DNA of 64,000 nucleotides from Solibacteraceae bacterium. GTDB taxonomy: Bacteria; Acidobacteriota; Terriglobia; Bryobacterales; Bryobacteraceae. Shown here one piece after another: positions 17,382 to 25,652 of the stretch (the stretch's first letter is position 1; each line of letters begins with the position of its first letter). The notes under the pieces are model-generated. The model saw nothing but the letters and a program-made list of their open reading frames with translations, had not been told where the DNA came from and did no database searches. The position numbers and the translations under genes are program-made. The DNA is taken from positions 1-64,000 of the forward strand of contig JALSRK010000015.1 in assembly GCA_026984795.1 (NCBI GenBank), in the 5' to 3' direction.

Positions 17382-17644
17382 GTCGGCCGCCTCTCGCCGG
17401 CCGGGGAGCGTGAGAAACGCTAAAGTTTCGAGGGGTGGCGGGGGACCGCGAGACGGAAGAACTGGCGCAGGCGGAGGACCGGCATGTCTTGGCTCGTGAC
17501 CGCTTGGTGGGCGTCCGCGGCCACGCGACTGCGTCCAAGGAGGGACCGGTACCCCGCCCGCACTAAGGGTGGATCTTTTGCCTCCCCTCCTACCTTTTAG
17601 TCTACATCGGCTGCGCCCCGGCCGGCGGCGGCAGATCCGATAGA
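17382..17644. other. Gene-free stretch between convergent genes
   Basis: About 260 bp of GC-rich sequence after the terminator. I tested it by eye against common riboswitch cores (c-di-GMP, cobalamin, TPP, glycine) on both strands and found no match, and no coding frame with a start and ribosome site. Confidence 0.5.
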
Positions 17645-17668
17645 GTACCGGTACGAAACTACCGGTAG
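17645..17668. repeat. Two tandem palindromes across a stop codon
   Basis: GTACCGGTAC (17645-17654) and CTACCGGTAG (17659-17668) share the core TACCGGTA, which can pair with itself or with its neighbour around a CGAAA-type loop. The second unit contains the TAG stop (17659-17661) of the minus-strand DUF296 gene. No T run follows, so it is at best a weak or factor-dependent terminator. Confidence 0.6.
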
Positions 17669-18201
17669 GTCTTATCGTCCACCCGGTCGAGCCGCACCTC
17701 GTCGCCGAACACGCCTAATGTGATGATGGCGAAGGTGAAAGCGTTGGTCCCCGGCTCGAGGTGCCCGCCGAAGGCCTTGTCGCCGTCGGCCAGGGTGATA
17801 TGGGCGTGGACGCGGCCGTCGATAATGTAGCCGTTCACGCTGAGGATGTCGGCCGGGTGGCTGGGATCCTTCACGTAGACGTTCTTCGATGGGAAATCCC
17901 GATTGCTGACAGCATGGACGTGGTAGTTACGCACTGAGCCGATGCCGGCGAGGATCACAGCATTCCGGATGCCGTGCCGCTCGACCATCCTCTTCAGACC
18001 GGCGAGTAGATCGGCCTTGTATTTGAAGCGAAGGACCAACACCTTATCGATACGGGCCGGGATCGCATAGACTTCCGGCACGGCGTCGCTGTTGGGTTTC
18101 TGGTCCTCGCCCGAAGGGGCGGGTTTGGTGACTTCCCGCACGGTCCTCTGGGCAAGGGCCACAGAGGGAACGAGGCAGAGAGCGAGCAAGAAGCGTTTCA
18201 T
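17659..18201 (-). CDS. Secreted PPC/DUF296-domain protein
   Basis: The 180-residue precursor has a signal peptide (MKRFLLALCLVPSVALAQ) and a PPC (DUF296) domain from about residue 45. It is recognisable from the HGIRNAVILAGIGSVRNYHVHAV start and the HAHITLADGDKAFGGHLEPG core, where the His residues could bind a metal. PPC domains form trimers and are fused to AT-hooks in plants; bacterial single-domain members are usually cytoplasmic and of unknown role. Export outside the cytoplasm is unusual. It is convergent with the OmpA lipoprotein. Confidence 0.85.
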   Translation of the reverse strand: MKRFLLALCLVPSVALAQRTVREVTKPAPSGEDQKPNSDAVPEVYAIPARIDKVLVLRFKYKADLLAGLKRMVERHGIRNAVILAGIGSVRNYHVHAVSNRDFPSKNVYVKDPSHPADILSVNGYIIDGRVHAHITLADGDKAFGGHLEPGTNAFTFAIITLGVFGDEVRLDRVDDKTYR

Positions 18202-18280
18202 GCCCGCCAGTCTATCCCGGGTGGCGCCGCCCGTCCACGGGTCCGGACGGCGCCCTCGCCGGACGCGTGCTGAGGTGATC

Positions 18281-18832
18281 TCAGTTGACCGGCTTGATGA
18301 TCCCGCAGGCGGCCCGGGAACCTCCGGCGCAGCCTTTCGTGGGCCCCTCGGGGCAGTAGGTGTCCGGGTTGTCGTGGATGATGAACGCGCTGCCGTCGGC
18401 GTCGAAAAGGCTGAGCGGGCCGGGCGACAGGGTGACGCGTGTGGTCACAGTTTCGAGAACGCCGCGTCCGTTATGGACATCGATGTTAATCAGATCGCCC
18501 ATGTGGAACGGATGATTGCCATCCGGGTTGGAGTTGGAGTTCGGACCCGGGTCAAAATGCCCGGCGGCGGCCCCACAGGGAGTGCAAGTGCCCTTCTCGT
18601 GGATGTGAACCGCGTGCTTGCCGTCTTTGAGACCCTGAACTTCCATACGGACGGTTACTTTCTTGATCCCCTCGTCGCTGACCTCCTCGACCAGCGTGGC
18701 CTTGCCGGTGATCTTTTCGCCCTCACGGCAAGCGTGGATGACGGCTTCAGCCCGCTTCGGCTCGGCTGCCCAGACGCCCGCAGCGAGGTACGCGGTGACG
18801 CAGGTCAGCAATACAGGTGCGGAATAGCGCAT
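18281..18832 (-). CDS. sodC: Cu/Zn superoxide dismutase
   Basis: The 183-residue precursor has a signal peptide (MRYSAPVLLTCVTAYLAAGVWAA) and directs the enzyme to the periplasm, where it converts superoxide to hydrogen peroxide and oxygen. Copper and zinc ligands are visible: HAVHIHEKGTC, GHFDPG, NHPFHMGDL and FIIHDNPDTY, followed by the GGSRAACGII end with the second disulfide Cys. ATG 18832 has GGAGGG nine bases upstream. Confidence 0.94.
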   Translation of the reverse strand: MRYSAPVLLTCVTAYLAAGVWAAEPKRAEAVIHACREGEKITGKATLVEEVSDEGIKKVTVRMEVQGLKDGKHAVHIHEKGTCTPCGAAAGHFDPGPNSNSNPDGNHPFHMGDLINIDVHNGRGVLETVTTRVTLSPGPLSLFDADGSAFIIHDNPDTYCPEGPTKGCAGGSRAACGIIKPVN

Positions 18833-18941
18833 GTATGTCCCTCCAGTGAAAGTCTTTCTCGAATTGGATGAGAGTGAGCGTGCCAAGGTCGCGAGGGAAA
18901 TGGAGGTTGCGCCCGGAAGTGGGGGTCAGGCAGGTTGGACC

Positions 18942-20042
18942 TCAGACGTACTCCCAGTCCCGCAGCCAGCGGTATTGCGGCCTCAAGTTCGCCCACATGC
19001 GCTTGCCGAAGGCTTCGAGTTCGGCTTTTTCCTTCAGGTCCAGCTCACGCCGTTCCCGCACAGCGAGGGCGGCGTTGTCCACCTGGTGGCGGTTGATCAT
19101 GCCGGGGATGGGCGCCGTGATCGCCGGGTTGCTGAGGATGTAGCGGATGGCGAGGCGCGCCCGCCGGTCGTCCTGGTCGCGGTACGGGCTATCGAGGGAA
19201 CTGTCGCCGACGAACAGGGAGTTGTCGGCGAACGGCTTGATGGCGAAGACGCCGACTTTGTACTTCTGGACGACGTCGAAGATGCTGTCCACCGGCAAGC
19301 GCTTGGTGGCGGCGGTATAGGGGAACAGCACGACCTCGATCTGCTCAGGGTACTGTCTGATGAGCTGGGCGAGCCAGGTGCGGTTGTGGCTGGAAACGCC
19401 GCCGATGCGGATCTTGCCGGCCTTCTTGGCGCGATAGAGGGCCTCGGTGGCGCCCTCTTCGACGCGCTTCAGTTCGCTAAGGGACTGGACGCGGGTCATC
19501 GGCAGGGAGATGCGCCAGAGGTCGATGTAGTCGAGGCCGGCCTCCTTCATGCCCTCGTCGAGACCTTTGAGCAGCGCGGGCGCGGTCTGGTACTCCTTGA
19601 ACCGCGACTCGCGCACGTGCCAGGAGTAACCGAAGTACATCTTGTCGCGGCGGCCCTTCAGGGCCTTGGCGTAGGCCAGGATCTCCGGCCCGGCGCAGGC
19701 GTCCACGTAGTTGATGCCGACCTCGATGGCGCGGCTGACGACTTCGGTGCGGTTCTTGATGAAGGCGGGGTCGTTGACGTTGTCGAAGTCGACCTTGTTG
19801 TAGCCCTCGCCGGAGAAGCCGGACCCGAGGACGGTGGCCAGCCGTTTCCAGTGCCCGCCCAGGCAGACGGCCGAAACCAGCAGCCCGGTCTTGCCGAGCG
19901 GCCGGTACTCCATGTTCTCGTTGTAGTTGAGGATCTTGCTGGTGTCGTAGCCGCGAGCTCCAACGGCGCGGGCCCTGATGATTCCCACGCCTGCGGCGAA
20001 CCCTGTCCTGGCAAACTCGCGCCGGGTGATGCGACGGCTCAT
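18942..20042 (-). CDS. Tat-exported aldo/keto-reductase-like protein lacking the usual catalytic Tyr and Lys
   Basis: The 366-residue protein begins with a twin-arginine signal (TRREFARTGFAAG) and then shows the aldo/keto reductase barrel: YRPLGKTGLLVSAVCLGG, GINYVDAC, LDYIDLWRI, IGVSSHN-like IRIGGVSSHN, and PIPGMINRHQVDNAALA near the end. The catalytic tetrad looks broken. After Asp in NYVDAC the usual AxxYG is replaced by CAGPE, and the expected Lys-containing strand reads RDKMYFGYSW. It may use another chemistry or bind without turnover. Such exported AKR-like proteins are frequent in Acidobacteriota and Planctomycetes. Confidence 0.87.
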   Translation of the reverse strand: MSRRITRREFARTGFAAGVGIIRARAVGARGYDTSKILNYNENMEYRPLGKTGLLVSAVCLGGHWKRLATVLGSGFSGEGYNKVDFDNVNDPAFIKNRTEVVSRAIEVGINYVDACAGPEILAYAKALKGRRDKMYFGYSWHVRESRFKEYQTAPALLKGLDEGMKEAGLDYIDLWRISLPMTRVQSLSELKRVEEGATEALYRAKKAGKIRIGGVSSHNRTWLAQLIRQYPEQIEVVLFPYTAATKRLPVDSIFDVVQKYKVGVFAIKPFADNSLFVGDSSLDSPYRDQDDRRARLAIRYILSNPAITAPIPGMINRHQVDNAALAVRERRELDLKEKAELEAFGKRMWANLRPQYRWLRDWEYV

Positions 20043-20203
20043 GAGCGCCTCCCTTGGTGCAGTTCAGGGCTGGTGCCCGACACGTATCTTATACCAAGGC
20101 CGGCGCTGCAGCACGCATAGAATCGAAAGAAGCCGACGGAAACCTAAAGCGGCTCGCCGGCACGTCCGAAAGAAGGAGAGCCGCCGCAGGGACGCTGAGG
20201 AAG

Positions 20204-20548
20204 ATGCGCGTCAGAAACCTCACGAAGAAGACAGTGCTGGCCGAGGAAGCGACGGTGGCCAACACGAGCGCCACGCGACGGCGGGGCTTGCTGAAGCGCC
20301 AGGATTTCCCCCGGGGCGAAGGGCTGTGGATCGTGCCCTGCGAAGCCGTTCACACCTTCTGGATGAAGTTTCCCATCGATCTGGTCTACCTGAACAAGCG
20401 CAAGCAGGTGGTAAAGGTGCGCCATGCGGTACCGCCGTGGCGGATCTCGGCGTGCCTGAGGGCCCACTCGGTGCTCGAGCTGCCCGCCGGCGTGGCCCGC
20501 GACACGAACACCAAGCCGGGCGACCAATTGAAATTCGAACGCGACTGA
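20204..20548 (+). CDS. DUF192 protein
   Basis: This 114-residue protein matches the DUF192 (COG1430) family throughout: RRRGLLKRQDFPRGEGLWIVPC, HTFWMKFPIDLVYLNKRKQVVKV and the VLELPAGVARDTNTKPGDQL end. The family is of unknown function and often secreted, but no signal peptide is visible here. ATG 20204 has GAGG five bases upstream; the frame is open further upstream but without homology. Confidence 0.85.
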   Translation: MRVRNLTKKTVLAEEATVANTSATRRRGLLKRQDFPRGEGLWIVPCEAVHTFWMKFPIDLVYLNKRKQVVKVRHAVPPWRISACLRAHSVLELPAGVARDTNTKPGDQLKFERD

Positions 20549-20622
20549 CCGCCGCCAGGGCCCATCTCCGGGAACGAAACAGGCCTTTCCAGCGTAGCAT
20601 TGGTGAGAGAGGAGCACCGGTC

Positions 20623-21048
20623 ATGTACTGCACCGCCTGCGGTCACGAACTCGAAGAGAACCACAACTACTGTCCCAACTGTGGAAAGCCCGTGAAAGGG
20701 CGCGCGCCGCGCCCCACTTTCCAGAGCGCCGCGGGCAAGCGCCTGGTGCGCCCGATGCACAAGAAGAGTATTGCGGGCGTCTGCGCCGGCTTCGCCGACT
20801 ACCTGGACGTGGACGTGACGCTGATGCGGATCATCTGGCTCGGCGCGGCGCTGTTCACCGGCGTCGGTTTCATCGCTTACGTGATTTGCTGGATCGTGAT
20901 GCCGAAAGACTGGGGGCCGGCCGAGGCCGCTGGCCCAGCCCCGCAGGCGAAGCCGGCTCCAGAGGCGGCCGGCGAACCGAAGGCAGGCGGTGAAACGGCG
21001 GCGCCGAGAGCCGGCGAGGAGACTCAGGGAAGCTCGCCGGTGGCTTGA
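20623..21048 (+). CDS. Zinc-ribbon PspC-domain membrane protein
   Basis: In 141 residues there is an N-terminal zinc ribbon (CTACGHE and CPNCGKP), a basic linker and a PspC domain (residues 47-102: KKSIAGVCAGFADYLDVDVTLMRIIWL, then a membrane helix ending in CWIVMPKD). A low-complexity Pro/Ala/Glu tail follows. PspC proteins sense membrane stress or help gene regulation in the phage-shock response; no other psp gene is nearby. AGAGGAG lies nine bases before ATG 20623. Confidence 0.88.
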   Translation: MYCTACGHELEENHNYCPNCGKPVKGRAPRPTFQSAAGKRLVRPMHKKSIAGVCAGFADYLDVDVTLMRIIWLGAALFTGVGFIAYVICWIVMPKDWGPAEAAGPAPQAKPAPEAAGEPKAGGETAAPRAGEETQGSSPVA

Positions 21049-21066
21049 GGCAGGCCGTCCGGGACT

Positions 21067-21096
21067 TTGACACCCCCACTCGCGGTCTGATAGTTT
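21067..21096 (+). promoter_or_regulatory. Sigma-70 promoter of the ADP-ribosylglycohydrolase-family gene
   Basis: TTGACA (21067-21072), an 18-bp spacer and TAGTTT (21091-21096). The ATG begins at 21104, so the transcript would be leaderless. Confidence 0.5.
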
Positions 21097-21103
21097 CGCC
21101 CTC

Positions 21104-22696
21104 ATGTGGATGAGAGCGTTCAGCGTGGCCGCCGTCTGCGGTCTTCTATTTGCATCCTGCGCCCGGCGCGAAACCCCGAGCGGGCCTGAGATGCGCGAGT
21201 TGCCGCTGTCCCAGCTCCAGGACAAGGTCAAAGGCGGCTGGGCCGGCCAGATGATCGGCGTCAGCTACGGAGCGCCGACCGAGTTCGGCTGGAAGGGCGA
21301 GATCATCCCCGAGGAGGAGCTGCCGGAGTGGACGCCGGAGCGGGTGCAGAACTCCCTCCGGCAGGACGACATCTACGTGGACATGACCTTCGCCGAAGTC
21401 TTGGAGAAGAAGGGGCTCCGCGCCACTACGGAGGACTTCGGGGAAATGTTCAAGAACAGCCGCTACCGGCTCTGGCACGCCAACCTGGTGGGGAGGCGGA
21501 ATCTGCGGCACGGGATTCCAGCGACGGAGACGGGCCATCCACGCTACAACGCCCACGCCAACGACATCGACTTCCAGATCGAAGCCGACTTCATCGGGCT
21601 GATGGCCCCCGGCATGCCCCGGGCGACGAACGACTTCTGCCTGCGGGCCGGCCGGGTGATGAACTACGGCGACGGCATTCACGGAGGGATGTTCGTCTGC
21701 GGGATGTACGCGGCGGCGTTCTTCGAAAGCGATCCGCGGAAGCTGGTGGAGGCGGGCCTGGCGTGCCTGCCGCCGGAGAGTCCTTACGCTCGGATCATCA
21801 GCGATACGCTCGAGTGGTCCCGCCAGCACCCGGACGACTGGACAGCCGTCTGGCGGCTGATCGAAGACAAATGGGACCGCGACGACCCCTGCCCCCACGG
21901 TGCGCTGGCCCCCTTCAACATCGACGCCAAGCTGAACGGCGCCTACGTCGCTCTCGGTCTGCTATACGGCGGAGGGGATTTCGAGAAGACGCTGCGGGTG
22001 GTCACACGAGCCGGACAGGACTCCGACTGCAACCCGGCCAGCGCCGGCGGCGTGCTGGGCGTCGTGTACGGCTACGAGCGCATCCCGGAGAAGTTCAAGG
22101 CGGGGATCCCGGAGATCGAGGACGAGAAGTTCAGCTACACGAACCACAGCCTGCGGACGATCACGGAGGCCACGGTGCAGCGGGCCATCGAACTGGCCCA
22201 GCAGCGGGGCGGCAAGTTCCTGGGCGATACGCTGGTGGTGCCGGTCGAGCAGCCGGAACCAGCCCCGCTCGAGGTTTGGGACGACTACGGGACGCCCGTC
22301 GAGCGGATCCCGAGCAGCGACGAGCGATGGAACTGGAAAGGCCGGTGGGTGACCCATACGGCCGGAGGCGGCCGCAAGCGCGAGGGGATGAAGCGTGCCT
22401 GGCAAAAAGGGGCCGAGACCTCGATCCGGTTCCAAGGCACGGGTTTCATTCTCACTGGCTCGTATCTGACTTCCGGAGGCAAGGCGGACGTGTATCTCGA
22501 CGACGAGGAGCCGGTGACCATCGACGCCTATATGGAGGACGGCGAACGCGGCGGCGAGAGCCTCTACCATCGCTTCGGCCTGGAGCCGGGCCCGCACACG
22601 GTGCGGCTGGTGGTGCGGGGCGAACCCTACGAGGGGTCCAAGGAAGAAAAGAAGGGCCGCGATATCGTCGTCCACGACCTGATCGTGTTCCGCTGA
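21104..22696 (+). CDS. Lipoprotein with ADP-ribosylglycohydrolase-family domain
   Basis: The 530-residue precursor has a lipoprotein signal ending in FASC. Residues 38 to about 360 match the ADP-ribosylglycohydrolase fold (KGGWAGQMIGVSYGAPTEF, DDIYVDMTF and GQDSDCNPASAGGVLG), with acidic metal-ligand positions in place. The last 130 residues form a beta-sandwich-like domain (IRFQGTGFILTGSYLTSGGKADVYLDDEEP) like those on carbohydrate-active enzymes. ARH enzymes normally act in the cytoplasm; an exported, lipid-anchored form suggests a glycan or nucleoside-type substrate. The product name should therefore be read as family membership only. Confidence 0.87.
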   Translation: MWMRAFSVAAVCGLLFASCARRETPSGPEMRELPLSQLQDKVKGGWAGQMIGVSYGAPTEFGWKGEIIPEEELPEWTPERVQNSLRQDDIYVDMTFAEVLEKKGLRATTEDFGEMFKNSRYRLWHANLVGRRNLRHGIPATETGHPRYNAHANDIDFQIEADFIGLMAPGMPRATNDFCLRAGRVMNYGDGIHGGMFVCGMYAAAFFESDPRKLVEAGLACLPPESPYARIISDTLEWSRQHPDDWTAVWRLIEDKWDRDDPCPHGALAPFNIDAKLNGAYVALGLLYGGGDFEKTLRVVTRAGQDSDCNPASAGGVLGVVYGYERIPEKFKAGIPEIEDEKFSYTNHSLRTITEATVQRAIELAQQRGGKFLGDTLVVPVEQPEPAPLEVWDDYGTPVERIPSSDERWNWKGRWVTHTAGGGRKREGMKRAWQKGAETSIRFQGTGFILTGSYLTSGGKADVYLDDEEPVTIDAYMEDGERGGESLYHRFGLEPGPHTVRLVVRGEPYEGSKEEKKGRDIVVHDLIVFR

Positions 22697-22713
22697 GGGG
22701 CGGGCGGCGGCTC

Positions 22714-23880
22714 TCAGTCGCCGGGATCGGCCCCGGCTTCGGCGAGGCGGCCGGATTCAGTTCGGGCGGCGGGCAGCGGCTCGGGCAGCGAGGCCACGTG
22801 GAGGGTTTGGGTCGGAAAAGCGATCTCGGCGCCGTGGGAGTCAATGATGTCGGCGATCTTGAGCAGGATCTCGTGCTTCACCTGGTGGAAGTAGGCCCAA
22901 TCGGTGGTCTTGGTGAAGGTGTAAACGAAGAAGTTGCAAGAAGATGCGGCGAACTCGTTGAAGTAGACCATGAGAATCTGGTTCGTGTCGATCTCCGGGT
23001 GGTTGCGCAACATTTGCTCGACGTCGCGGGTGATGGCATCCATCTTACGGATATCGTCGTAGCGGACGCCGATAGTCTCGTAGATGCGGCGATTGAGCAT
23101 GCGCTGCGGGTTCTCGATCACGATGGTAGTGAAGACGGCGTTCGGCACGTAGAGCGGGCGCTTGTCGAAAGTCCGGATCCGGGTGTGCCGCCAGCCGATG
23201 TACTCGACGGTGCCTTCGATCTCGCGGTCCGGGGAGCGGATCCAATCTCCCACTTTGAAGGGCTGGTCGAGATAGATTGTCAAGCCGCCGAAGAAGTTGG
23301 CCAGCAGATCTTTGGCGGCGAAACCCACGGCTACGCCGCCGATACCGCCGAAGGTGAGCACGGCGGTGATGTCGATCTCCAGGTAGGAGAGGGCGACGAG
23401 CACGGCGGTGATGTTTACGGTGAGCCGGAGGAGCTTGCCCACGGCGTGGACGGTGGTGGGATCGAGACGCTCGTCGGGCTTTTTCTTCGCCTGATTGAGT
23501 TTGATCAGCTCCTCTTCGGTGCGCCGGATCCAGCGGACGAAGAACCAGGCGGCGTCAGCGATCAGAACAATGACAAAGAAGTCCGTGACGCGGGGGTGAG
23601 AAAGAATCTGGCCGTCGATGACATGGGCGGCGACGAAGAGGCCGGTGGACCAGATGGCCACGGTGACCGGCCCGGGCAGCGCGTCGAAGAAAGCGTCGTC
23701 CCAAGGGTTCTCCGTACGGGCGATGATGTTCTCGCGCACGCGGCGCAGGATGCGGCGCACGATGAGATTGATCGTGCCAGTGACGAGGACGACGATGAAG
23801 ACGTGGACGATAGGACTCTCCCACGTGTTGTGGCGGAGCGTCTGGACCCAGTCGGACGAGAGCAAAGCGTCGAAGCTCAT
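22714..23880 (-). CDS. MscS-family mechanosensitive channel
   Basis: The 388-residue membrane protein has four or five hydrophobic helices and then the MscS pore helix and beta domain (ITAVLTFGGIGGVAVGFAAKDLLANFFGGLTIYLDQPFKVGDWI, here cited in part, then GTVEYIGWRHTRIRTFD and VPNAVFTTIVIEN). It releases small osmolytes on hypo-osmotic shock. The ATG at 23880 (MSFDALLSSDW) starts the conserved part; no clear ribosome site precedes it, and a small membrane-protein gene ends 16 bp upstream, so translation may be coupled. Confidence 0.9.
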   Translation of the reverse strand: MSFDALLSSDWVQTLRHNTWESPIVHVFIVVLVTGTINLIVRRILRRVRENIIARTENPWDDAFFDALPGPVTVAIWSTGLFVAAHVIDGQILSHPRVTDFFVIVLIADAAWFFVRWIRRTEEELIKLNQAKKKPDERLDPTTVHAVGKLLRLTVNITAVLVALSYLEIDITAVLTFGGIGGVAVGFAAKDLLANFFGGLTIYLDQPFKVGDWIRSPDREIEGTVEYIGWRHTRIRTFDKRPLYVPNAVFTTIVIENPQRMLNRRIYETIGVRYDDIRKMDAITRDVEQMLRNHPEIDTNQILMVYFNEFAASSCNFFVYTFTKTTDWAYFHQVKHEILLKIADIIDSHGAEIAFPTQTLHVASLPEPLPAARTESGRLAEAGADPGD

Positions 23881-23896
23881 CGGAATAAAGAGGATA

Positions 23897-24121
23897 TCAC
23901 GGCCTGCGGCGGCGTTTGTCGGCCCGGCCCGCCTGCCGCTGCAGGTAGCCCAGGGCGGCGAACGCAACGGCGATGACGCAGCGCAAAGCGATGAGCAGCG
24001 GCCGGCCCCCGCGCAGGCAATAATAGATGGCCAGCAGGAAAAACCCGGCGGAGATAGCGAAATACCACCACGCGAACCAGGGCGACTCCTGCCAGCGGCC
24101 GCGGTGCCGATTATCAGGCAT
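23897..24121 (-). CDS. Small hypothetical membrane protein, 74 aa
   Basis: The predicted protein has two hydrophobic segments (about residues 16-36 and 41-59) and a very basic C-terminus (RADKRRRRP). It lies 16 bp upstream of the MscS gene on the same strand, with GAGCGAGG seven or eight bases before ATG 24121. I do not recognise the family; the membrane pattern and spacing make it likely to be real. Confidence 0.6.
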   Translation of the reverse strand: MPDNRHRGRWQESPWFAWWYFAISAGFFLLAIYYCLRGGRPLLIALRCVIAVAFAALGYLQRQAGRADKRRRRP

Positions 24122-24173
24122 GGGAACCTCGCTCGATATAAGGGTAGCCGATCATGGGGGGTAAACTCTGCAC

Positions 24174-24202
24174 TTGACATCACCAGAGCAAGGCGTCAGA
24201 CT
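24174..24202 (+). promoter_or_regulatory. Candidate promoter of the outer-membrane protein gene
   Basis: A consensus TTGACA (24174-24179) lies 17 bp before a weak CAGACT (24197-24202). The gene starts about 100 bp downstream. Confidence 0.4.
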
Positions 24203-24300
24203 CAGTTTTTGCAGCGCGGCCTGGGATGACAGCCGCCGGGCGGAAAGGCGGGCGCCTGGAGCTGCCGCAAGAGGCAGGAACTACGCAGCGAGGAGTAGCT

Positions 24301-25635
24301 TTGTCAAGACGGGTATGGCTTGTACTCGCCCTGGGATCCGTCACGGCGGTATGGGGGCAAAACGTAGGCGGTTACACGGGGCCGGCAGTGCTGAGCCGCG
24401 CCGGAGCGCCATTAGGGAAATACCTGGGCCAGCCGATCACGTTCCGTTTTCATGCGGGTGTTCAGGCGAGCTATTTCACAGACCTGTTCGCCCCGGCGAC
24501 CGATGAAGTGGGCAACCTGATTACCGGAAGCGGCCCGGGCGTAGTCGGCACAGTGGGCGTGTACGGGGCACGGCACGGCCGGCATGACACGCTCGCGGTC
24601 GACCTTCTGGGCGCCTACCGGGCATACTCGAGAACCGACCTACGGAGCTACAACGGAGCCGACGTCCGTCTCGGCCTCGACTACGCCCGGCAGACTTCGG
24701 TGCGCACGGCGTTCGAACTCGGGATCAACGCATCCAGTTACAGTTACAGCTACGGCGGCCTGTACCAGCCGGTGGCGCCCGATCCGACGGAAGACCTGGA
24801 CGGATCGGCCGTGGAACCGTTCGACACCCGAACGACGCGGCTTTCCGCCCGGGCGGGCGTAAGCCATTTCCTCACCCAACGGTGGTTCTTCACTGTGCGC
24901 GGCGGCGGCTACACGGCACAGCGGCACTCCAAGGCTCTGCTCGACTCCTCCGGGTTTTCAGGGGGCGCAGCGCTCCGATACCGTCTCAGTGCAAACACGA
25001 CGATCGGTCCGGCGTACCAGTACTCCCAATTCTATTTCAGCGCCAATGTCGGCCAGAGCTGGATTCACGACATACAACTGGCGCTCGATCACAAGTTCTC
25101 TCCCCATTGGCAGATCGTCCTCGGCGCAGGGGCGTACTATGTACGGTCGGAGCGGGTCACCACCGTTCCGCTCGACCCGGTGATCGCGGCCATCATCGGT
25201 CGTCCGACGACGCTCCAGCCGGTGACGGACAAGAGGACGGGGCCATCGATCCGCGCCACGTTGAGCCGCGCCTTCCGTCGAGGCAGTTTGTCGTTTTTCG
25301 TCTATCAGGGAGTCCGGCCCGGCAACTCTTTCATGGCCACGTCAGAGACGACGAATGTCGGCGTGAGGTACAGCTACACGGCGACCTCCCGGGTGAATTT
25401 TGGGCTGCGGGCGAATTACTACCGGGCCAACGCCACGATGGGGCGCGACGTGAGGTATGACAACTACGGAGCCGGGGCGGCGATGAGCGTTCGGTTGGCG
25501 CGGTCGCTGCACTTCACGGCCGGCGTCGATTACCGAACTCAGGACTTGCGGAATTCCAACTACAACCGCAACCGGCTGCGTGCATTCGTGGGCCTGGTAT
25601 TCAGCCCCGGTGAAATCCCAGTTTCGCTGTTCTAG
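24301..25635 (+). CDS. Predicted outer-membrane beta-barrel protein
   Basis: The 444-residue precursor has a signal peptide (MSRRVWLVLALGSVTAVWGQ). The remainder shows the alternating pattern of amphipathic beta strands with aromatic girdles, for example FELGINASSYSYSYGGLY, RVNFGLRANYYRANATMG and LRAFVGLVFSP at the end. It resembles exopolysaccharide-associated or generic outer-membrane barrels, but no family is clear. The TTG start at 24301 was chosen because AGGAG lies five bases upstream and the signal peptide begins there. Confidence 0.7.
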   Translation: MSRRVWLVLALGSVTAVWGQNVGGYTGPAVLSRAGAPLGKYLGQPITFRFHAGVQASYFTDLFAPATDEVGNLITGSGPGVVGTVGVYGARHGRHDTLAVDLLGAYRAYSRTDLRSYNGADVRLGLDYARQTSVRTAFELGINASSYSYSYGGLYQPVAPDPTEDLDGSAVEPFDTRTTRLSARAGVSHFLTQRWFFTVRGGGYTAQRHSKALLDSSGFSGGAALRYRLSANTTIGPAYQYSQFYFSANVGQSWIHDIQLALDHKFSPHWQIVLGAGAYYVRSERVTTVPLDPVIAAIIGRPTTLQPVTDKRTGPSIRATLSRAFRRGSLSFFVYQGVRPGNSFMATSETTNVGVRYSYTATSRVNFGLRANYYRANATMGRDVRYDNYGAGAAMSVRLARSLHFTAGVDYRTQDLRNSNYNRNRLRAFVGLVFSPGEIPVSLF

Positions 25636-25652
25636 TCCCGCAGGCATTGAAA

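Noticed and set aside
17382-17644. Possible c-di-GMP or other riboswitch (ACGCTAAAG resembles part of the GEMM core)
   Set aside because: The other conserved parts are absent on both strands and the region lies between two gene 3' ends.
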